Positions 1 to 9,442 are shown, counted from the stretch's first letter. The stretch: DNA of 64,000 nucleotides from DRWZ01 sp964601505 (GCA_964601505.1 CAZRNR010000002.1:1-64000); one strand, 5' to 3'. Numbers and translations are program-made. The notes: a model not told the origin generated them from the sequence alone.

Positions 1-7
1 GTATCAT
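1..7 (-). CDS. start of a gene leaving the left edge (partial)
   Basis: Only the start codon and one further codon are inside the window (ATG ATA, then one base). The call rests on a perfect AAGGAGGT ribosome-binding site 6 nt upstream of the ATG. The product cannot be named. It is the next gene downstream of the M16 peptidase on the same strand, separated by a 144-bp leader with a hairpin and a duplicated ribosome-binding site, so it probably has its own, strong expression signals. Confidence 0.55.
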
Positions 8-8
8 G

Positions 9-46
9 TTTTTACCTCCTTGCTTTTATTTTTTACCTCCTTGCTT
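9..46 (-). promoter_or_regulatory. tandemly duplicated Shine-Dalgarno block
   Basis: A 17-nt sequence containing AAGGAGGT (minus strand) occurs twice without mismatch, at 9-25 and 30-46, with a period of 21 nt. The copy nearer the gene is spaced 6 nt from the ATG at 7-5. The farther copy is followed by no ATG, GTG or TTG before the nearer copy, so it cannot serve a separate start at normal distance. It looks like a local tandem duplication that gives a ribosome standby or double docking site. Confidence 0.6.
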
Positions 47-71
47 CTCTCCCTTGCAGAAGAGAGAGAAG
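44..71 (-). promoter_or_regulatory. leader hairpin upstream of the duplicated RBS
   Basis: Bases 44-51 and 64-71 pair perfectly over 8 bp around a 12-nt loop. The hairpin abuts the upstream Shine-Dalgarno copy. There is no U-run, so it is not an obvious intrinsic terminator. It may be an mRNA-stabilising or regulatory leader element; the function is inferred only from position. Confidence 0.4.
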
Positions 72-151
72 AACTACATATAAAAAACTAATTATTTTTA
101 TCGAAATTTTCCGTAATTTTTTTAGGTTTTTGTATTTTTTTTTAGTTTCGT

Positions 152-2845
152 TTATTCCCCTTGGGCTTCGCCTGATCCAAGAATAAGAACTGATGGGTTT
201 CTAAAGTAGCGATTAAAAATTGATATAGCATCTTCCTTTTTCATGTTTTTTATTTCTTCTTGGATTTTTAGGAAGAAATCAAAGCCTCTTTTTAGGAATT
301 CATCTTGAGCAAGTGTCCATGCCCAGCTTGAGTTAGATTGAAGTTCTCTCCTTATTGCTCCAAGAACTAAGTTTTTCCCTCTTTCAAATTCTGAATCTTC
401 AAGGCTTGATATATTTTTAATCTCTTCTTTGAGGGAATTTAAAGATTCTTTTGCTTTTTCAGGAGCCGAGGCGATGTATCCGCCGAAGAATCCAGAGGAG
501 AGAAAACTTCTTCTTATCGGAGCAGCAACATAAGCAAGCCCCTTTTTTTCTCTCAAGTTCATAAAGAACCTCCCTCCCATTCCAGATACAGAAGCTGATA
601 TCAACTGGATTGCCAGATTATCTTTTATATCTAAAATTGAAGGACCACAAAATCCAGCTAAAATATGGACCTGGTTCCCTTCTCTTCTGATTTTTTTCTC
701 TAACCCTTCAGAATCACACACGATCTTATTAGGAAACTCTATTTTCATTTCTCTTTTCTTTGTGAATAATCTCTCGCCATAAAAGTAAAGGGATTTGAGT
801 ATGTCCTGGTCCTCTCCTATATCTCCAGCGATTGCTATTACTATATTTTCCGGATCCGATGTTGCAAAATTCCAAAATTCTATGATATCTGATCTTGTGG
901 TAGCCTTTACTATGTCAACGGAAATGCCATCTGGTAATGCATACGGAGTATTTTTGAATAGCATCGCCATGAATTCATCAGCTGCTTGAACTTGGGGATT
1001 ATCATGCCTTGTCCTTATTTCTTCAATTATATCGTTTTTCATCTTTTCTATTTCTTTCTCATCAAAAGATGGGTTCAGAATTACATCGAAGAAGATCTGG
1101 AATCCTTTTTCATACTTATCTTTAAGAAATGAGGATGATATTGAAAAGACATCAAAGGAAGCTGAGGCTCCGATGCTTCCTCCTATAGATTTTATTTCAT
1201 CTAAAATCATATCAGCTGACTTTGATTTTGTTCCCCTCGTTATAACCTTTGCTGTAAGATTGGGAATCCCTGGTTTATTGTAAAAGATGTTTCCGCCAGG
1301 GAAAACTGATACAACAGATATTGTCCCTGTTCCATTGATTTTTTTGATTAATATTCTTATACCATTTTGAGATATGTATTTTCTGATTCCTGATTTTTCT
1401 TCAACAAGAGAAAATGGGAGGTTTAAATCTTTCTTCCTGAATTGGTATGACATAATTTCATCTGCGTATTTCTTTTCTTCTTCATTTACATATGCACCTA
1501 TGAGCATTTTAGATTCATCTATTATGTCCTTGAGTATTTTTTCAATCTCGTTGCCACTTACAGCTTTTAATATCTCTATGTATTCGTATGGAGCCAAAGG
1601 ATCTTCAACCAGCTGAACTGAGTATCCAATCATGGTAGCAATTGATCTGACGGATTGGAAGTTTCTATAAAAATCAGAAAGTATTGAGTTTTTGGCTGAT
1701 TCAATTTCCCTTTCGGAAACACCAAACGATCTTATTTTCAGTAATTCCTCATATATTATATCAGTGGCTTTTTTGATGTTCTCTCCCTTGGTAGAGTAGA
1801 ATATCTCAAATAATCCTACCCCTTTAGGAGACCAGTAATCAACATCTACGGAATTAACGATTATCTCGTCTATCCTTAACCTTTTATATAACCTTTTTTC
1901 TAAAATTTCGCTTATCACATCAAAATATACGGAGTATGTTATTGAATAGGGATATCCGAGAAATCCGAGCATAACATGTGCTTCTTTTTCTTTACCAGAT
2001 ATAACAAATGATTTTGGACCAGAAAAATTTGGGCTTGCTCTTGGATCTAACTTTTGAGGTTTTGCGCTTGGTTTTATTCTTTCAAAGATCTTCTTTGATT
2101 CTTCTAAAATTTTTTTTGTATCAAAGTCTCCAACTAAGATCAGAAAGGTATTCTCCGGTGAATAAAAAGAGGAATGAAATTTCATGACCATCTCTCTTGT
2201 TATATCCTTTATGCTTTTTTCATATCCGATTACAGGATGACCATATGGGTGTTCTTTATACATTTCTTCAAAGAATTTGTGATACAACCTATAAGATGGA
2301 ATATCTTGTCCTCTTCTCCATTCTTCTAGAACTACTTCTTTTTCCCTCTCAAATTCTTCATCAGAAAAAGCTGGATTCCAAACTATATCTCGTATGACTT
2401 CAAGAGGAACCAATATATGTTCAGACGGTATTAATGACCAATATACTGTGTTATCATAGGATGTCCAGGCATTTATATACCCTCCAAGCCTTTCTATTGC
2501 ATCTGAAACTTCACTTATACCTCTTTCTGGTGAACCCTTGAACACTATGTGTTCCAGGATGTGAGCCCCACCGAAGAATTCTGGATTCTCATCAGAAGCT
2601 CCAGATTTAACCCAAAGAAAAACTGCAGAATTCCCATTACTATCTTCTTTTGGAACTATGTATATATTCAGACCATTTTTTAGCTTGTGAGAGATGACAT
2701 TCAAATTTAATGGTTCCCTTATATTTTTCTTATCTTTTTTCTTTTCTTCTTCTTTTGCTTTCTTCCTTATTGCTCCCATATCTATGGTAATTGAGTATGC
2801 CTGTGAAAAAATCAGCGAAAACAGGATAAAATAGAAAAAACGCAT
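152..2845 (-). CDS. M16 family zinc metallopeptidase, fused two-domain, exported
   Basis: An 897-residue insulinase/pitrilysin-type peptidase (M16). Residues 1-18 form a signal peptide (hydrophobic run ending SQAYS), so it acts in the periplasm. The inverted zinc motif HxxEH is at 95-99 (HILEH), with a downstream Glu in the EEWRRG segment as the expected third ligand. The second half is another M16 domain that lacks HxxEH but keeps the substrate-side signature GGRFFMNLREKKGLAY. This is the usual active plus inactive pair, here in one chain rather than two subunits. A short Lys/Glu-rich linker follows the signal peptide. It lies 9 bp downstream of rfbC and is probably cotranscribed with it. 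The substrate is unknown; family members degrade peptides or process exported proteins. Confidence 0.9.
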   Translation of the reverse strand: MRFFYFILFSLIFSQAYSITIDMGAIRKKAKEEEKKKDKKNIREPLNLNVISHKLKNGLNIYIVPKEDSNGNSAVFLWVKSGASDENPEFFGGAHILEHIVFKGSPERGISEVSDAIERLGGYINAWTSYDNTVYWSLIPSEHILVPLEVIRDIVWNPAFSDEEFEREKEVVLEEWRRGQDIPSYRLYHKFFEEMYKEHPYGHPVIGYEKSIKDITREMVMKFHSSFYSPENTFLILVGDFDTKKILEESKKIFERIKPSAKPQKLDPRASPNFSGPKSFVISGKEKEAHVMLGFLGYPYSITYSVYFDVISEILEKRLYKRLRIDEIIVNSVDVDYWSPKGVGLFEIFYSTKGENIKKATDIIYEELLKIRSFGVSEREIESAKNSILSDFYRNFQSVRSIATMIGYSVQLVEDPLAPYEYIEILKAVSGNEIEKILKDIIDESKMLIGAYVNEEEKKYADEIMSYQFRKKDLNLPFSLVEEKSGIRKYISQNGIRILIKKINGTGTISVVSVFPGGNIFYNKPGIPNLTAKVITRGTKSKSADMILDEIKSIGGSIGASASFDVFSISSSFLKDKYEKGFQIFFDVILNPSFDEKEIEKMKNDIIEEIRTRHDNPQVQAADEFMAMLFKNTPYALPDGISVDIVKATTRSDIIEFWNFATSDPENIVIAIAGDIGEDQDILKSLYFYGERLFTKKREMKIEFPNKIVCDSEGLEKKIRREGNQVHILAGFCGPSILDIKDNLAIQLISASVSGMGGRFFMNLREKKGLAYVAAPIRRSFLSSGFFGGYIASAPEKAKESLNSLKEEIKNISSLEDSEFERGKNLVLGAIRRELQSNSSWAWTLAQDEFLKRGFDFFLKIQEEIKNMKKEDAISIFNRYFRNPSVLILGSGEAQGE

Positions 2846-2854
2846 GTATAAACA

Positions 2855-3421
2855 CTATTCATGTTTCTTATAAAAGAAATTGTTTTCTGCATGTTTTAGC
2901 CTTGGAAGGTTCCTATCTTTTTCAGATACTATAGGATTGTCTATCCCCCAATTAACTCCTATATCAGGATCATTCCAACATATTCCTCTTTCATGTTGTG
3001 GAGAATATTCTTTTGTTGTTTTGTATATTACTTCATTCTTCTCTTCAAGTCCTAAGAAAGCATGCCCAAACCCCGGGGGTATCCATAGCATAAGCTTGTT
3101 GTATTCTGAAAGCTCAACAGCTACATACTTTCCATACCAAGGTGAGTTCTTCCTTATATCTAATGCTACATCTATTATTCTACCTCTTATGCATCTTACA
3201 AGTTTCCCCTGCTCCATCGGTTCGAGTTGGTAGTGGAACCCCCTTAGAACGAATCTCCCAGATTCAGAATGATTGTCTTGGACAAAATTGTAGTTTATAC
3301 CGTTCTCCTTGAAAACGGAAAGTTTGAAAAACTCCATGAAAAAACCTCTGGAATCTATAAATACATCTGGTTTTATAAGAATTACATCTGGGATTTCTAA
3401 TCTTTTGAATTCGAATCCCAT
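2855..3421 (-). CDS. rfbC: dTDP-4-dehydrorhamnose 3,5-epimerase
   Basis: 188 residues, the normal length for RmlC/RfbC, which epimerises dTDP-4-keto-6-deoxyglucose at C3 and C5 on the way to dTDP-L-rhamnose for surface polysaccharide. The cupin core is intact: VQDNHS, then RGFHYQ with the catalytic His at residue 63, then KLVRCIRG, VALDIR, the GFGHAF segment and the C-terminal WNDPDIGVNW motif. No other rhamnose-pathway gene (rfbA, B or D) is in the window, so the pathway must be completed elsewhere. The start is an ATG without Shine-Dalgarno. Confidence 0.93.
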   Translation of the reverse strand: MGFEFKRLEIPDVILIKPDVFIDSRGFFMEFFKLSVFKENGINYNFVQDNHSESGRFVLRGFHYQLEPMEQGKLVRCIRGRIIDVALDIRKNSPWYGKYVAVELSEYNKLMLWIPPGFGHAFLGLEEKNEVIYKTTKEYSPQHERGICWNDPDIGVNWGIDNPIVSEKDRNLPRLKHAENNFFYKKHE

Positions 3422-3597
3422 ATATTTATCAATCTTTTGAGCTTTCCAAACCTGTTGCGAAGTTCAAAATATTTTTAAGCCTTATTTTGATGAAGATTTC
3501 TTTGTTTTTTAATTCATTGAAGCTCACATGCTCTGGTTGTCAAAATAAGAGAAAATCATAGCAGAACATACAAAAATACCTTTATAAATTTTACCGT

Positions 3598-4104
3598 TCA
3601 AGGCTTACATGCATTTATCAGATATACACCGATTGAACCAACTGTTGAGCCGGGACTTGCTATTATTTTGTCTGATGGTGTAATTATGTAATATGCTCCG
3701 GAAGCACCGATAGAAGGTATATATGATACAATAGGAATATTCTTTTCGCTTTTGAATTTTTTTATCTCCTGATATATTATTTCTGAGGCCGAAATGAGCC
3801 CTCCCGGTGAATCAACTTTTAATATCACCCCTTTTACTCTTTCATCTGTTCTTGCTTTATCAAGTTCTTCTTTTATTCTTGAGACTATTGATGGCTCTCC
3901 TTTTGTTAGAATTCCACTTTCTCTCTCTTCCCATGATATTACCCCAGATATGTTTATCAGAGCTATTTTGTTTTTACTTTTTCCTAAGACGGTTATCTCT
4001 TCAAGAGGTTCTCTCACACCTCCGATTGGAACATTCACTATACATGAATGAAAAATTGATACATTAGATTTTAAGTAGATGCCAAAACAGATTCTCACTT
4101 TCAC
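3598..4104 (-). pseudogene. sppA: truncated SppA-type signal peptide peptidase
   Basis: The 168 residues match the core of the S49 peptidase SppA: KVDSPGGLISASEIIY, then the nucleophile segment IGASGAYYI with Ser135, then SPGSTVGSIGV. The reading frame stops eight residues after GSIGV. In half-length SppA proteins (about 300 residues) the general-base Lys lies some 50 residues after the nucleophile, so it is absent here. None of the three frames beyond the stop, up to rfbC 176 bp away, continues the family. The GTG start overlaps the upstream stop by 4 bp (GTGA), so it is still coupled to the operon. It is either a decayed gene with its 3' part deleted or, less likely, a catalytically dead remnant kept for binding. 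Confidence 0.6.
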
Positions 4105-5351
4105 TTAATGTTCTGGACTTCGATGATTATATTTTTGTTGTAGAATATAAGATTGAAAGAAGTATTATCCGATATTTTAACATCAGAGATATGATAGAAG
4201 GGCGAAATTTCAATGTATTTTCTCCCAAGGGATAGGAAATAATCTTGGTTTTCTACCCAGATATCTATATAAGCGGTTTCCTTTCCGTTATTTTTCTCTT
4301 TAATTATAAAGAACCAAAGCTTGATATCTGCATTTTTTATTTCTGCCTTCTTCAATGATTTATTGTCCGATTTTTTGCTTGTTTCTGGTATTTCTATTTC
4401 TATTGTGTCCTCAAACAGGAAAGCCTTAAAATATGTTATTTTTTCTATAGCTGAGTTCGTAGGAGATTCAAGAAATGAGTAGCAGTTGGTTAAATCTTCT
4501 GTTTCATTCTTGAAGCATTCGCTCAAGATAGATATGATTCCTGTGATAGTTTCCCCATCCTCAGTTGTTAGTTTAGATGGTATAAATATCCTATCCTTGT
4601 AGGAAGTTATGGGATAAAATAGTGATACTTGGTTAGGTCTATACGAAACTGGTTCTGAAGAGCTGAAAACTTGTGTTATTTCTGATATAGATTGATTGAA
4701 GAGTTTTAATTCTTTATCTTTTATTGTGAATTTTTTATCTGGAAAAATATATACGTTACCTCCGCTTTCGTCCAATCCAATGACATGTTTTTCGTTGCCA
4801 TTTTTGATGATAGCTGGGGTTTTAACAAAGGAATCAAATATTTTGAATCCTTGTTTCCCGTTTGAATTTATGAAATCATCGAGGTTACCAAAAATTAACC
4901 TTTTGCTTATTGCCGATGATATTGCGAAAAAATCTTCATAGGCTGATATATAATATATGTCTTCTACGCTATCTAATACTATTTGTTTATAGTCATTTTT
5001 GTTTTGAAGCATAGAGCTGATAGGGGTGGAGTAAAGGGAGTTTGTATCCGGAAGCGTTATGAGTATCAAGTCCTTTGAAAGAACAATTTTACCTGCTATC
5101 TTTCCAGGAAGATCTATATTTTTTTGGAACGATATATTCCCATTATCTATCTTGAAGACAGAGACATAAGGTGAGCACCAGCTTAGAACATCCTGGGGCG
5201 ATGAGAGAACAAAAATAAGATTATCTAAAGCTATTCCGTCTTTTACATCAATCAGTTGCCCTGCTTCTGGCCTTTTACACATTGTATCTATGGTGCATCC
5301 GGTTTGTATTATCAGTAATAGTAGAAATAAAGTTTTTCTTACATGTTTCAT
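4101..5351 (-). CDS. predicted lipoprotein of unknown function
   Basis: 416 residues. The N-terminus is a lipoprotein signal (MKHVRKTLFLLLLIIQTGC, lipobox QTGC, Cys19). The mature part has repeated short beta-type stretches of the kind seen in beta-propellers (for example NLIFVLSSP, ILITLPDTNSLY, HVIGLDESGGNVYIF), but no family was recognised. The ATG overlaps the yidC stop by 4 bp (ATGA) and its own end overlaps the truncated sppA by 4 bp, so it belongs to a yidC-lipoprotein-sppA unit. Its location next to the membrane insertase suggests an envelope role; this is inference. Confidence 0.75.
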   Translation of the reverse strand: MKHVRKTLFLLLLIIQTGCTIDTMCKRPEAGQLIDVKDGIALDNLIFVLSSPQDVLSWCSPYVSVFKIDNGNISFQKNIDLPGKIAGKIVLSKDLILITLPDTNSLYSTPISSMLQNKNDYKQIVLDSVEDIYYISAYEDFFAISSAISKRLIFGNLDDFINSNGKQGFKIFDSFVKTPAIIKNGNEKHVIGLDESGGNVYIFPDKKFTIKDKELKLFNQSISEITQVFSSSEPVSYRPNQVSLFYPITSYKDRIFIPSKLTTEDGETITGIISILSECFKNETEDLTNCYSFLESPTNSAIEKITYFKAFLFEDTIEIEIPETSKKSDNKSLKKAEIKNADIKLWFFIIKEKNNGKETAYIDIWVENQDYFLSLGRKYIEISPFYHISDVKISDNTSFNLIFYNKNIIIEVQNIK

Positions 5352-6826
5352 TTGTAGAATTTCATTACAAAAAGTTGTTGCAAAATTCCAAATATATTTG
5401 TGGTTATCCAGTAAATTTGTAAACCTGATGGAACATTCCAGAGTATGAATACAAATATCAAAGGTGTCAGGTAATTTATGATTTGCATTGTTCTATCTTG
5501 ATATGTCTGAGGAGTTATTATTTGTTGGACAAAGAAAGATAGACCCATCAGTATAGGTAGAAGTCTTATATGTATGTTGTTGCCAAATATTGATAGATGG
5601 AATATACTTTCTGGTTCGGAGAGATCTTTTATCCACAAGAAAAATGGTGCATGCCTTAGTTCAACCGAATGCATTAGAGCGTTATATAAGGCAATAAATA
5701 TAGGAATCTGGATAAGTAGTGGTAAGCACCCAGAAAAAGGATTGATCTTTTCTCTTCTGTAGATCTCAAATATTTCTCTGCTCATTCTTTCTTTATCATC
5801 TTTATATTTCTCTTTTATCTTTTCTATTTCTGGTTGTATCTCTTTTATTTTTTTGAATGACTTGAAAGATATCGCAGAGAGGGGGAAAAATATCAATCTT
5901 ATTAGGATAGAGATTATTATTATTGAAAGTCCCATATTTTTGGCGAGCTTGTCTGTTTGATTGAGGAGGAAGATAAGTAATTCTGATATTGGTCCGAGGA
6001 ATCCATATCCAGCCAGTGCTTCTGTTGAAGGAGAGAAATTTGAAAGTTCTTCCGGGATTTTTGGCCCAGAGAATATTTTTATATAGAAGTTTGCATATCT
6101 TTCTCCAGAAAGCTTTTGACCACGGAATACATTCTGAGATGATCCGATAGGACTTACACCACCTGGAACATGAAAGATAAAAGAAAAATATCTTGAATCT
6201 TCTCCAATGAAATTGATATTTTGGATATTTTTGATGTCCTTTAGCTTTTCAACCTTTGATGAGATTACTACAAAATTTGAATCCTCTACAACCGACTTCC
6301 TAATGATAAAAAGCGGAGTTATGTCTATGAAGTTTATTGTTGATGAATTAAAGAATTGGTATAACAGGGTGAATGAGTAGTTTGAATTTTTTTCTATGCT
6401 TACAGTTCCAGTTATGTTATCGTAGTAGAAATATATAGAGTTTCCTGAAACCTCAGATGAAAAATTTATGATTTTCCCATTTGATATGAAAAATATGTCT
6501 AAAGGTGAGTCAAAAAAATATCTTTCTGGAGAATTTGGTTGAAGCGAGAATTTCAAGAGTTCTATCTTTTTTATACCATTGTTAGAAAAGGTTATTCTTT
6601 GGTATGGATCTTCTAAAGATGTATATGCTTTTGTTTTTATTGGCTGCTGTATATCTATAAGATTATACTCTTCTTTGATTTCTGTTTTTTCTTCGGGTGC
6701 TTTGTTTTCTTGGACCTTATTTTGAATTTTGTTCTGGATTCTCGGTTTTATGACTAACCTGTCGTAAATCAAAAGTAAAATAAGAGATATAGCGGTAGCT
6801 ATAAGAAGTCGGGCAGGCGCTCCCAT
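5348..6826 (-). CDS. yidC: membrane protein insertase YidC
   Basis: 492 residues from the chosen start (MGAPARLLIATAISLILLL). The layout is of the Gram-negative type: an N-terminal membrane segment, a large beta-sandwich periplasmic domain (about residues 50-290), then the conserved 60KD_IMP core with a membrane helix near LLIFLLNQTDKLAKNMG, the cytoplasmic hairpin KIKEKYKDDKERMSREI, and GCLPLLIQIPIFIALYNAL. YidC inserts and folds inner-membrane proteins with or without SecYEG. The frame is open 45 codons further upstream, but that extension has no YidC similarity. The chosen ATG is preceded by TAACTT seven nt upstream and no Shine-Dalgarno. The usual neighbours rpmH, rnpA and yidD were not found. 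Confidence 0.93.
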   Translation of the reverse strand: MGAPARLLIATAISLILLLIYDRLVIKPRIQNKIQNKVQENKAPEEKTEIKEEYNLIDIQQPIKTKAYTSLEDPYQRITFSNNGIKKIELLKFSLQPNSPERYFFDSPLDIFFISNGKIINFSSEVSGNSIYFYYDNITGTVSIEKNSNYSFTLLYQFFNSSTINFIDITPLFIIRKSVVEDSNFVVISSKVEKLKDIKNIQNINFIGEDSRYFSFIFHVPGGVSPIGSSQNVFRGQKLSGERYANFYIKIFSGPKIPEELSNFSPSTEALAGYGFLGPISELLIFLLNQTDKLAKNMGLSIIIISILIRLIFFPLSAISFKSFKKIKEIQPEIEKIKEKYKDDKERMSREIFEIYRREKINPFSGCLPLLIQIPIFIALYNALMHSVELRHAPFFLWIKDLSEPESIFHLSIFGNNIHIRLLPILMGLSFFVQQIITPQTYQDRTMQIINYLTPLIFVFILWNVPSGLQIYWITTNIFGILQQLFVMKFYK

Positions 6827-7612
6827 TTTTTTTAAGTTAAATAACCCATAAGTCAAAATCTTAAAAAGCAAAAATAAAAGAAACTGAATAATTGGACATC
6901 TTGTTTGATTTGGTCCTGGAAAGTGAGTTCTAAGGTATCTTTTGCAAAGCCATGAAGTCAAAAATGTTGAATCTTGTAGGAGATTGCGTGTTTGTCATGG
7001 AGCTTATTATGAATAAGCGAACTATACCTTAAATCATAATTGAAATTTGCATTTATGAACCAAAAAGCTAACAACAAGCGTTTTGGAAATCTGAATTAAA
7101 ACGATTGTTATAGTGTGGAAATTATCATAATATGTATTTTAAGATGCAAGATTTACAAACTATCTTTTTAATGAAATACTCTGTTTATGTCAGCTAATTT
7201 TTCCATTCTATCTATATTTCTGAAAAACACTTGTTTGACCGTGAGCAGAATGAACATTCTTTGCTTTGAAGGATCTTTGAGTAATCATGGATTGAAAACA
7301 AGAGTAATTAAGATATTTGGAATATTCAGAAAAATATAGACTTGAAATCTCCTGATACACCTGGTTTAGAAGCTATTAAATCTATCTTTTGATGGAACAA
7401 AATTATTAATTGCTTAAAGATATAGAATTATCGGACTTTTTAGAAGGGATTATTATGGTGTGTATCTGAACTTTTAAATATTGGAGATTCGAGATTTTCT
7501 TTCGTTTTAACATTTTATTTGCAAAGTATAGATTCACTACAATTTGGGTTTCATAAATTTTTCATCATTTAAGAGTTTATAGTATATAGAGGTGCGATTG
7601 ATTTATTAATGA
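6827..7612. other. long intergenic stretch, nothing recognised
   Basis: 786 bp between the chosen start of yidC and the 3' end of the DUF3365 gene. Frames are broken and very AT-rich. I see no tRNA fold, no strong hairpin followed by a T-run, and no rnpA or rpmH sequence. Some short stretches around 7200-7400 have a codon-like look on the plus strand but are interrupted by stops, so a decayed gene is possible and unproven. Confidence 0.5.
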
Positions 7613-8161
7613 CTATTTTGTTTTAATTTTAACGGAGACTGCTCCCCTGAATTCTCCAGGGGAATATCCAGTTGCTCTATCTTCTGGATACTTTTGTTTA
7701 AGAAATTTTCTAACTTCATCTGGAATTTCCTCTTTTCCATGGCAGTAGAGACAAACTGGCTGAATAGTAATGGTTTTAAAATATCTTAAGTATGTTCCAT
7801 CTTTTTCTTGAACCTCCTCATAGTACTCCTCAGGTATTTTCTCCATTGAAGAGATTTTTCTTAGAATTTTCATTTCATAATCATCGGGGGCATTAGCTCT
7901 GTTTCTATACCTTTCACTTATTCTTCTGATATAGATTTTCTTCTCATCTTGGTATTTCTGGATTATCCTTTGAGAGGCTTCAGAACAACTTTCAACAGCT
8001 CCCATGATGCCTTTTCTTTCTATTTCTGTAAGAAGTGTTTGCCTAACAGAATTTATAAGTTCATCCGAAATGGAACGAGCGATATTGAGAGCTGAGCTAT
8101 TGGAACTTGAAGATTTTGGAGCAGCTATTAAAATGAAAAATAAAAGAAGAATGAATATCAT
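7613..8161 (-). CDS. exported DUF3365 (Tll0287-like) protein with one c-type heme site
   Basis: 182 residues from the chosen start MIFILLLFFILIAA, which makes a good signal peptide or anchor. The rest fits the DUF3365/Tll0287-like fold, a PAS-like periplasmic heme-binding module. It has a helical part (VRQTLLTEIERKGIMGAVESC), then YLRYFKTITIQPVCLYCHG with the CxxCH heme-attachment motif, and a conserved end, GYSPGEFRGAVSV. The family is generally proposed to sense gas or redox state. The frame is open 52 codons upstream but the extension is implausible and would bury the signal peptide. Its promoter region is shared with divergent ispH. Heme attachment implies a cytochrome c maturation system, which the CcmB-like gene at 38.5 kb supports. 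Confidence 0.82.
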   Translation of the reverse strand: MIFILLLFFILIAAPKSSSSNSSALNIARSISDELINSVRQTLLTEIERKGIMGAVESCSEASQRIIQKYQDEKKIYIRRISERYRNRANAPDDYEMKILRKISSMEKIPEEYYEEVQEKDGTYLRYFKTITIQPVCLYCHGKEEIPDEVRKFLKQKYPEDRATGYSPGEFRGAVSVKIKTK

Positions 8162-8295
8162 AAACAAAATATTTATATATGATGCTTTAATATCGATAAT
8201 TTTGATATTCTTTGAGAAATCGATGATATTACGATGACACAAGTAAATCAGGACGCAAAAATTACTATAAAATATAAGACTTTGCTGAAAGATGC

Positions 8296-8301
8296 TATTA
8301 T
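8296..8301 (+). promoter_or_regulatory. -10 element of ispH, apparently leaderless
   Basis: TATTAT ends 7 nt before the ispH ATG at 8309. Transcription would be expected to start at or within a base or two of the start codon. There is no Shine-Dalgarno sequence in between. Confidence 0.5.
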
Positions 8302-8308
8302 TATTGTG

Positions 8309-9217
8309 ATGGTACATATATACATAGGTGAGAATTCTGGATTCTGTTTTGGGGTAAAAAGAGCCGTCGACAAAGCTCTAGAGCTATCTGAAAGAGGGAG
8401 TGTAAAGACACTAGGATATGTGATACATAATGAGCAAGCAATAAATAGACTCAAAGAAAAGGGAGTTGGGATAGCGGAGAGTATTGATGAAGTAAATGGA
8501 GATTTCTTGGTTATAAGAACTCATGGAGTTAAGAAGCAAATATTAGAAAAGCTTAAAAATAGTGATATAAAATACTTCGATGCAACTTGCCCTTTTGTTA
8601 TAAGGTCTCAAAGAATAGTTGAGAAATATTCTGAACAAGGCTATGGTGTGATAATATTTGGAGATCCAAAACATCCGGAAGTTATAGGAGTTATTTCATA
8701 TTCTAAAACAGATAAGACATTCGTCGTTCAAAAACCAGATGATGTCAAAAATGTTCCACCAATGAAGAAGTTTCTAGTTATATCCCAGACAACACAAAAA
8801 TTAGATGATTTTATAGAGATAGTAAAAAGAATTATAGAGAGAGGATTTGAAGTTAGGGTCTTCAACACTGTTTGTGAGGTTACAGTAGATGCTCAAAAGG
8901 AAGCCTATGAGATAGCAAAGATATCTGATGTTGTCATAGTGGTGGGTGGAAAAATGAGTTCAAACACCGATAAATTATACAAGGTTTGTAAAGCTATAAA
9001 AGAATCTCACAAGGTGGAAACAGCTGATGAGATAGAAGAGAATTTTATAGCTGGAAAGAGTAAAATAGGAGTAGTAGCAGGAACATCTACACCAGACTGG
9101 ATTATAAAAGATGTTATAGATAGAATAAAGATTTTAAAAAATAATGAAGAGATCAAAATAATTCGTGTGGGACAAAAAAACAGATATTCAGCAGAATCAA
9201 TAATAGAGGATTTTTAG
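8309..9217 (+). CDS. ispH: 4-hydroxy-3-methylbut-2-enyl diphosphate reductase
   Basis: 302 residues. IspH catalyses the last step of the MEP isoprenoid pathway, reducing HMBPP to IPP and DMAPP with an Fe-S cluster. The three cluster cysteines are present: GFCFGV (Cys13), DATCPFV and FNTVCEVT. Substrate-binding segments are also seen: RTHGVKK, GDPKHPEV, ISQTTQ, and the GTSTP motif near the C-terminus. The frame is open 25 codons upstream, but the family begins at MVHIYIGENSGFCFGV and that ATG has the promoter hexamer at leaderless distance. It is transcribed alone, divergent from the DUF3365 gene. Confidence 0.95.
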   Translation: MVHIYIGENSGFCFGVKRAVDKALELSERGSVKTLGYVIHNEQAINRLKEKGVGIAESIDEVNGDFLVIRTHGVKKQILEKLKNSDIKYFDATCPFVIRSQRIVEKYSEQGYGVIIFGDPKHPEVIGVISYSKTDKTFVVQKPDDVKNVPPMKKFLVISQTTQKLDDFIEIVKRIIERGFEVRVFNTVCEVTVDAQKEAYEIAKISDVVIVVGGKMSSNTDKLYKVCKAIKESHKVETADEIEENFIAGKSKIGVVAGTSTPDWIIKDVIDRIKILKNNEEIKIIRVGQKNRYSAESIIEDF

Positions 9218-9442
9218 CTTGAGTCATCAGAACGTAGAAGAATTGTGCCATGTATAATTTAAACTAAAAATTTGAGTAAGGGTGTGTCAATTATCTCCCT
9301 AAAGATATTAATATGGGTATAAACTATCTTATGACGAGAAGTAAGGAAATCTCATTGAATTCGTTCAGGCTCAAATGTTGATGTTTTAAAGTTTATAAAA
9401 ACCAAAAAAAACAAAAATCCCTAATTTATATTACACTATAAC

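Noticed and set aside
6827..6961. 45-codon upstream extension of yidC, considered as YidD or RnpA remnant
   Set aside because: It lacks the Cys-rich YidD signature and any RnpA motif, and the family-like N-terminus begins at the later ATG.
8234..8308. 25-codon upstream extension of ispH
   Set aside because: IspH proteins start close to the first cluster cysteine, and the promoter hexamer lies inside the extension.
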